From NCBI RefSeq assembly GCF_009193175.1, contig NZ_VUKE01000003.1, positions 1 through 64,000 on the forward strand: DNA of 64,000 bases, in the 5' to 3' direction. The notes under the pieces are model-generated. The model saw only the letters and a list, made by a program, of their open reading frames with translations, did no database searches and had not been told where the DNA came from. Below, in pieces: positions 59,766-64,000 of this stretch. The DNA comes from Georgenia ruanii (GTDB lineage Bacteria > Actinomycetota > Actinomycetes > Actinomycetales > Actinomycetaceae). How positions within the stretch are numbered: position 1 is the stretch's first letter; every line of letters begins with the position of its first letter. A program made the position numbers and the translations under genes.

Positions 59766-61483
59766 CGGCGGTCGAGACCCGCCCACGCGCGGCCGCCGGC
59801 CGGGCAGCCGCGTGGGCGCGTCGGGACCACGCGCGCCGGTGGGCGGCGTACGTGGCGGCGGGCCTCGGCGTCATCGGCCTGTTCTCGGCCCTGTCGCGGC
59901 CGCTGCGCGGCCGGGTGCGGGTGCTGCTGGAGGTCATGCCGATCGTCGTCCCGCGGACGGCGGTGCTCACCCTCGTGTTCGTCTCCGTCGCCCTGGTCCT
60001 CACCGCCCGCGGCCTGCGCCGCGGGCACCGGCTCGCCTGGGTGGCGGCCGAGGGCCTCATGGTGGCCTCGGTGGTGCTGCACCTCACCAAGGGCCTCGAC
60101 ATCGAGGAGGCGCTCCTCGCCGCGGCCGGCGCCGCGTGGCTGGCCACCCAGCACCGCGCCTTCCCGGTGCTGCCCACCCGGGTCGCCGCCAGCCGGGCTG
60201 CGGTCGCGGGCATCGGTGGCCTCGTGGTCGTGGTGGGCATGTCCCTGGCCGTCGCCGTCCAGGCCCGCCGCGGCGGCGTGCGGGAGCTGAACGACCTCGC
60301 CGGCGTCGTCATCCGCGACCTCACCGGACAGAACCAGACGGTGGCGGTGCTGCACGGGCACTTCCACGGCCCGGTGCTCGCCGCCGCAGGGGTGGCGCTG
60401 CTGGCCAGCGTGGCCTGGCTGCTGCTCAGCCCCCGGCAGCCGGAGCCGCTGGTGGGGGAGGCGCACCGGCGCGAGCGGGAGCGGGCCCGCACGCTCGTGG
60501 CCCGCTACGGCGGGGGGAGCCTCGACTTCTTCGCCCTGCGCGACGACAAACAGTGGTTCTTCACCGGACGCAGCGTGGTGGCTCACGCCGTGCGCGGCAC
60601 GGTGTGCCTCGTCTCGCCGGACCCCATCGGGCCGACGGTGGAACGTGAGGACGTCTGGGCCGAGTTCATGGCCTACGCGGAGAGCTGCGGCTGGTCCGTC
60701 GCGGTGGTGGGCGCCGCGCAGGACTGGCTGCCGCTCTACGAGGCCAGCGGGCTGCGCAGCGTCTACCTCGGGGACGAGGGCGTGGTGGACTGCCAGGCGT
60801 TCACCCTGAGCGGGCACGAGATGCAGAGCGTGCGCCGGGCGCACCGGCGCGTGGGCGCCGCCGGCTACACCGCCACCTTCCACGACCCGGCCGGGCTCGA
60901 CGAGGCCACCCGGCGGGCCCTGCTCGCCCTGTCCGAGGAGGGCCGGCGCGGCGGGGAGGAGCGCGGCTTCTCCATGACGCTGTCCCGGCTCTTCGACCCG
61001 GCCGACGCCGGGGTGCTGGTCGCGGTGGCCCACGACCCCGCGGGCCGCCCGGCGGCGTTCATCCAGTGGGTGCCGGCCCCGCGGCTGCCCGGCTGGTCGC
61101 TCGACGTCATGCGCCGCGGCACCGGCCAGATGCCCAACGGCGTGATGGACTTCCTCATCGTCGAGACGATCCGGCACGTGCGCGAGGTCGGCGGGAAGGC
61201 GCTGGGCCTGAACTTCGCCGTGTGGCGCCGTATCGTCGCCGGCGAGCACGACGCCTCGGCCGGCGGGCGGCTGGCCCGCCGGGTGCTGCGGCGCGCCTCG
61301 GCCAGCGCCCAGATCGAGTCGTTGTGGCGGTTCAACGCCAAGTACGGCCCGCGCTGGGTGCCGCGCTACGCCGCGGTCGGCACCGTGGACCTCCTGGCCT
61401 CGCAGGGCGTGGCCATCGCCGGCGCCGAGGGCGTGACCGACGTGCCGGTGATCGGGCGCCTCGTCGGCCGGAGCGGGCCGTGA
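59762..61483 (+). CDS. DUF2156 protein, MprF/LysX-like aminoacyl-lipid synthase candidate
   Basis: 573 residues. The N-terminal part has about six membrane helices; the C-terminal ~300 residues form a DUF2156 (double GNAT-like) domain as in phosphatidylglycerol lysyl/alanyltransferases. Motifs: GSLDFFALRDDKQWFFT, SPDPIGP, DEGVVDCQAFTLSG, MQSVRRAHRRV, DFLIVETIRHVREVG, LNFAVWRR and the C-terminal LWRFNAKYGPRWVPRY. These enzymes move an amino acid from aminoacyl-tRNA to a membrane lipid, lowering surface negative charge. Shorter than full MprF (~840 residues) because fewer flippase helices are present. GTG59762 overlaps the esterase stop; the stop overlaps the next gene. Confidence 0.87.
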   Translation: MTAVETRPRAAAGRAAAWARRDHARRWAAYVAAGLGVIGLFSALSRPLRGRVRVLLEVMPIVVPRTAVLTLVFVSVALVLTARGLRRGHRLAWVAAEGLMVASVVLHLTKGLDIEEALLAAAGAAWLATQHRAFPVLPTRVAASRAAVAGIGGLVVVVGMSLAVAVQARRGGVRELNDLAGVVIRDLTGQNQTVAVLHGHFHGPVLAAAGVALLASVAWLLLSPRQPEPLVGEAHRRERERARTLVARYGGGSLDFFALRDDKQWFFTGRSVVAHAVRGTVCLVSPDPIGPTVEREDVWAEFMAYAESCGWSVAVVGAAQDWLPLYEASGLRSVYLGDEGVVDCQAFTLSGHEMQSVRRAHRRVGAAGYTATFHDPAGLDEATRRALLALSEEGRRGGEERGFSMTLSRLFDPADAGVLVAVAHDPAGRPAAFIQWVPAPRLPGWSLDVMRRGTGQMPNGVMDFLIVETIRHVREVGGKALGLNFAVWRRIVAGEHDASAGGRLARRVLRRASASAQIESLWRFNAKYGPRWVPRYAAVGTVDLLASQGVAIAGAEGVTDVPVIGRLVGRSGP

Positions 61484-62331
61484 CGCTCGCGCTGCTCGCC
61501 GCGCTGGCCGGCACCGTCGGGTACGGCGCCGGCTCGGTGCTCCAGGCCGCCGCCACCTCCCGCGCCAGCGGGCCGGCCGCCCTGCGCCACCCGCTGTACC
61601 TCGCCGGCCTGGGATGCGACCTGGTCGCGTGGCTGGCCTCCCTCGTGGCGCTGCGCCACCTGCCGCTCTTCGCCGTCCAGGCCCTGCTCGCCGGCTCCCT
61701 GGCGGTCACCGCCGTGCTGGGGCGGGTGTTCCTCGACGCCCGGCTGCGGCGCCGTGACATCGCCGCGATCGCGGTGGTCACCCTCGCGCTGGTGGCCGTC
61801 GCCGCCTCCGCCGGCGAGCAGGCGCCCCACCGCCCGCCGGCCCCGTTCACCGCCGCGATGCTCGGCGCGCTCGCGCTGTGCGCGCTGGCCCTGCTGGCGC
61901 TGTACCCCCGCGGCCGGTCGGCGGCGCTCGCGGTGGTGGCCGGGGCGGCGTTCTCCGGCGCGGCGCTGAGCGCTCGAGCGGTGCGCGCGCCGGGGCCGGG
62001 CACGCCGGGCACCCGGGTGGTGGTGGGCCTGCTCGCCGACCCGCTGCTCTGGGTGATCCCGGTGTTCGGGCTGGTCGGGCTGCTGGCCTACGCCCGTTCG
62101 CTCGAGCGCGGCGCCGTCGGGCCCGCCACGGCCGTGATGTGGACGGTCGAGGTGGTCGTGCCGGCCGTCGTCGGGGTCGCGCTGCTCGGCGACGCCGTCC
62201 GGCCGGGCTGGGCGGGGGTGGCTGCGGCGGCGGTGCTGCTCGCCGTGGCGGGGTGCGCCGTCCTGGCGCTGGGCCCGGCCGACGCACCGCACCCCTCCAC
62301 GGGCGCGGCAACGGGGAGGGGGCTGTCATGA
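61480..62331 (+). CDS. Multi-pass membrane protein (DMT/EamA-like)
   Basis: 283 residues with eight to ten hydrophobic helices. The first, LALLAALAGTVGYGAGSVLQ AA-type, and the conserved LPLFAVQALLAGSLAVTAVL resemble drug/metabolite-type DMT transporters in actinobacteria; the match is loose. GTG61480 overlaps the DUF2156 stop (GTGA), so it is part of the same operon. A flippase or export role for the modified lipid is conceivable but unsupported. Confidence 0.7.
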   Translation: MTLALLAALAGTVGYGAGSVLQAAATSRASGPAALRHPLYLAGLGCDLVAWLASLVALRHLPLFAVQALLAGSLAVTAVLGRVFLDARLRRRDIAAIAVVTLALVAVAASAGEQAPHRPPAPFTAAMLGALALCALALLALYPRGRSAALAVVAGAAFSGAALSARAVRAPGPGTPGTRVVVGLLADPLLWVIPVFGLVGLLAYARSLERGAVGPATAVMWTVEVVVPAVVGVALLGDAVRPGWAGVAAAAVLLAVAGCAVLALGPADAPHPSTGAATGRGLS

Positions 62332-62987
62332 CGCCCGACCGGCGCGGCGCGAACGCGCAGCTGGGCCCGACCGCCGCGACCCGGCTGGTGGTCGCCGCGG
62401 TGCTCGGGGCGGCGAGCGGCGTCGCCGCCGGCACCGTCGTCGACTGGCCGATCGGGCTGCTGCTCGGCTGGATCGTCGCCGCGGGCGTCTACGTCGGCTG
62501 GATGTGGATCACGATCGGGCACATGGACGGCGCCGCCACGGCCGCCCACGCCGCCCGCGAGGACCCGGGCCGCCGCCCGGTGCACCTCATCGTCAACGGC
62601 GCGGCGCTGGTGAGCCTCGGCGCCGTGGCGCTGCTGCTCGTGGGCCGCTCGGGCGGGGCCGCCGCCGAGGTGGGGCGGGCCCTGCTGAGCGTCGCGAGCG
62701 TGGCGCTGGCGTGGGCGACCGTCCACACCGCGTTCACCGCCCGCTACGCGCACCTGTACTACACCAGCACCGCCCCGGTCGTGGACTTCGGCGCCGTCAC
62801 GCACCCGTCCTACACGGACTTCGCCTACCTCGCCTTCACCGTCGGCATGACCTTCCAGGTCAGCGACACCCAGCTGAAGACCACCGACATGCGCCGCGCC
62901 GTGCTCGAGCACGCCCTCTTCTCCTACCTGATCGGCGTGGTCGCCATCGCCGCGACCGTCAACCTCCTCGCCGGCCTGAAGGGCTGA
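62328..62987 (+). CDS. DUF1345 family membrane protein
   Basis: 219 residues with about five membrane helices. The DUF1345 signature is very clear: HPSYTDFAYLAFTVGMTFQV followed by SDTQLKTTDMRRAVLEHALF, ending FSYLIGVVAIAATVNLLAGL. The function of the family is unknown. ATG62328 overlaps the previous stop (ATGA), making it the fourth gene of the envelope operon. Convergent with the glycosyltransferase-like gene. Confidence 0.88.
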   Translation: MTPDRRGANAQLGPTAATRLVVAAVLGAASGVAAGTVVDWPIGLLLGWIVAAGVYVGWMWITIGHMDGAATAAHAAREDPGRRPVHLIVNGAALVSLGAVALLLVGRSGGAAAEVGRALLSVASVALAWATVHTAFTARYAHLYYTSTAPVVDFGAVTHPSYTDFAYLAFTVGMTFQVSDTQLKTTDMRRAVLEHALFSYLIGVVAIAATVNLLAGLKG

Positions 62988-63010
62988 CCGCGGCGGGGGA
63001 CCTGGCGGGG

Positions 63011-64000
63011 TCACGGGCGCGGCGCGCGGAGCCGGAACCCGTCGGCCTCGGCGAGCACCGGCCAGGTGGCCACCGTGGCCCGGGAGGCCGCGCCCAGGCC
63101 CGTGGCCGGGCGGTGCACCAGCGTCGCCGCCCCCGAGGCGAGGTAGCCGAGCACCTCCCGCTGCCACCGCTGGTCCCGGGATCGCGGGGTGCCGTGACCG
63201 GGCCGGGCCGGGTCGTAGGTGAGGCCGGAGACGTCGACCCACACCCGGCAGCCGCGGGTCAGGTCCCGGGCGAGGGTGTCCATGAGCACCAGCGCGGTGG
63301 GGTCGTCGGCGGTGACGCAGCCGTCCACCCTGCGCGCCGCGTCGGCGAGCACGCGGGGGAACGGGGCGTTCGCCGGTCCGAGCGACACCACGGCGGCGGT
63401 GACGAGCACCGCCGCACCGCCCGCCACGAGCGCCTGCGCCGCCCGCCGGTGGCGCACGGGGCCGTCGCGCGCTCGCTGCACCGCCAGGCCGAGCACCACA
63501 CTGACCGGCACGGCCGCCAGCGCGCCGTAGTGGCGGAACGTCGTGGGGCTGGCCAGCAGCGTCAGCACGGCCGCGCCGGCGAGCGCGAGGAAGAGGCGCG
63601 CGCGCCGGTCCCGCCGCAGCGACCAGGCGGCCAGACCCACCACCACGCAGCCGGCCGCCACCAGCGCCACCTCGGCCGGGCGCGGTGCCGCGGCCGGGCC
63701 GAGGGCCGGGCCCACCACCCCGGCCAGCCGGTCCGTCCAGCCGGCCGCCATGCGCGCACGGCCGAGCTGGGCGAGCACGACGTAGCGCACCATCTCGCCG
63801 GGGGCAGCGAGGAAGAAGGGCAGGCACACGGCGGTCAGGGCAGCGGCGGCCCCGGTGAGCAGCTGCGCGAGCCGGCGCCTCCCGCCATGCAGGGCCACCC
63901 ACCCGGCCACGACGGCGAGCGGGACGACGCCCCAGACCTTCACGCCGGCCCCCAGCCCGAGGAGCGCGCCCGCCCCCAGCGCCGCGCGGGCGGTGGGGAG
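63011..64000 (-). CDS. Polytopic membrane protein, probable glycosyltransferase (GT87-like), 5' end missing
   Basis: Partial: the frame is still open at the window edge, so 330 codons of the 3' part are present. Several hydrophobic helices (VVPLAVVAGWVALHGGRR, LTGAAAALTAVCLPFFLAAP, VALVAAGCVVVGLAAWSL) are followed by a C-terminal extracytoplasmic domain of about 130 residues. The segment LLGLGAGVKVWGVVPLAVVA matches the G-x-x-VK-x-W/P pattern of GT87/polyprenol-dependent mannosyltransferases. The catalytic acidic loop should lie beyond the window. Such enzymes add sugars from polyprenol-phosphate on the outer face of the membrane. Confidence 0.7.
   Translation of the reverse strand, partial: LPTARAALGAGALLGLGAGVKVWGVVPLAVVAGWVALHGGRRRLAQLLTGAAAALTAVCLPFFLAAPGEMVRYVVLAQLGRARMAAGWTDRLAGVVGPALGPAAAPRPAEVALVAAGCVVVGLAAWSLRRDRRARLFLALAGAAVLTLLASPTTFRHYGALAAVPVSVVLGLAVQRARDGPVRHRRAAQALVAGGAAVLVTAAVVSLGPANAPFPRVLADAARRVDGCVTADDPTALVLMDTLARDLTRGCRVWVDVSGLTYDPARPGHGTPRSRDQRWQREVLGYLASGAATLVHRPATGLGAASRATVATWPVLAEADGFRLRAPRP

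Overview
The window is chromosomal DNA of a very GC-rich actinobacterium. The evidence is extreme G/C at third codon positions, frequent GTG starts, many ATGA/GTGA stop-start overlaps, an actinobacterial DnaA-box type, an actinobacterial-style c-di-AMP riboswitch before an NlpC/P60 gene, and a B12-dependent ribonucleotide reductase. A member of the Micrococcales (Cellulomonas/Georgenia-like) is my best guess, not a proof. I see no insertion sequence, prophage, CRISPR array, tRNA or rRNA; it reads as ordinary, gene-dense chromosome with several metabolic islands.

Layout. 0.3-9 kb: a thioredoxin/NHL-repeat protein, a TetR regulator divergent from a class A penicillin-binding protein, then the L-lactate oxidation operon lutABC. 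9-15.4 kb: small membrane proteins (DUF1622 plus a coupled partner), a GNAT acetyltransferase, an 86-residue unknown behind a LexA-like box, a DUF1269 protein, an MFS transporter, a hotdog thioesterase, corA and an amidohydrolase. 15.5-24.7 kb: a sugar island with a SIS isomerase, an ABC importer without its own ATPase, two PfkB kinases, a DeoR repressor, a GH4 glycosidase and a class II aldolase. Together these suggest uptake of a galactoside or galactosaminide and breakdown through tagatose phosphates. 24.7-30.5 kb: a cupredoxin lipoprotein, a GH15 glucoamylase/trehalase followed by a glucose-dehydrogenase-like enzyme, a SRAP protein and an Orn/Lys/Arg decarboxylase.

30.5-44.5 kb: a SulP transporter, a maltose-acetyltransferase-like enzyme, STAS and FHA proteins, a PdxK/ThiD kinase, an ornithine-cyclodeaminase-like enzyme, and a three-gene operon (FAD/Fe-S D-lactate dehydrogenase-like, pyruvate-oxidase-like, enolase superfamily). 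Next come a sulfurtransferase-sufE pair and a second TetR that is a clear paralogue of the first. 44.6-57 kb is rich in vitamin B12 functions: cobalamin adenosyltransferase, a cobalamin riboswitch driving a surface-anchored protein plus a complete ECF transporter, and (after a MarR/FAD-dehydrogenase pair) the B12-dependent ribonucleotide reductase NrdJ. The c-di-AMP-riboswitch NlpC/P60 gene lies at its left edge.

57-64 kb: a tiny secreted protein whose mature part is about half His plus Arg, a membrane-anchored PIG-L deacetylase, and a four-gene overlapping envelope operon (esterase, MprF-like DUF2156 protein, multispanning protein, DUF1345). The window ends inside a membrane glycosyltransferase-like gene. 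The most interesting items are the His/Arg-rich secreted peptide, the B12 riboswitch/surface-protein/ECF unit with its visible alternative pairing, the esterase-DUF2156 pair that resembles aminoacyl-lipid synthase/hydrolase pairs, and the sugar island.
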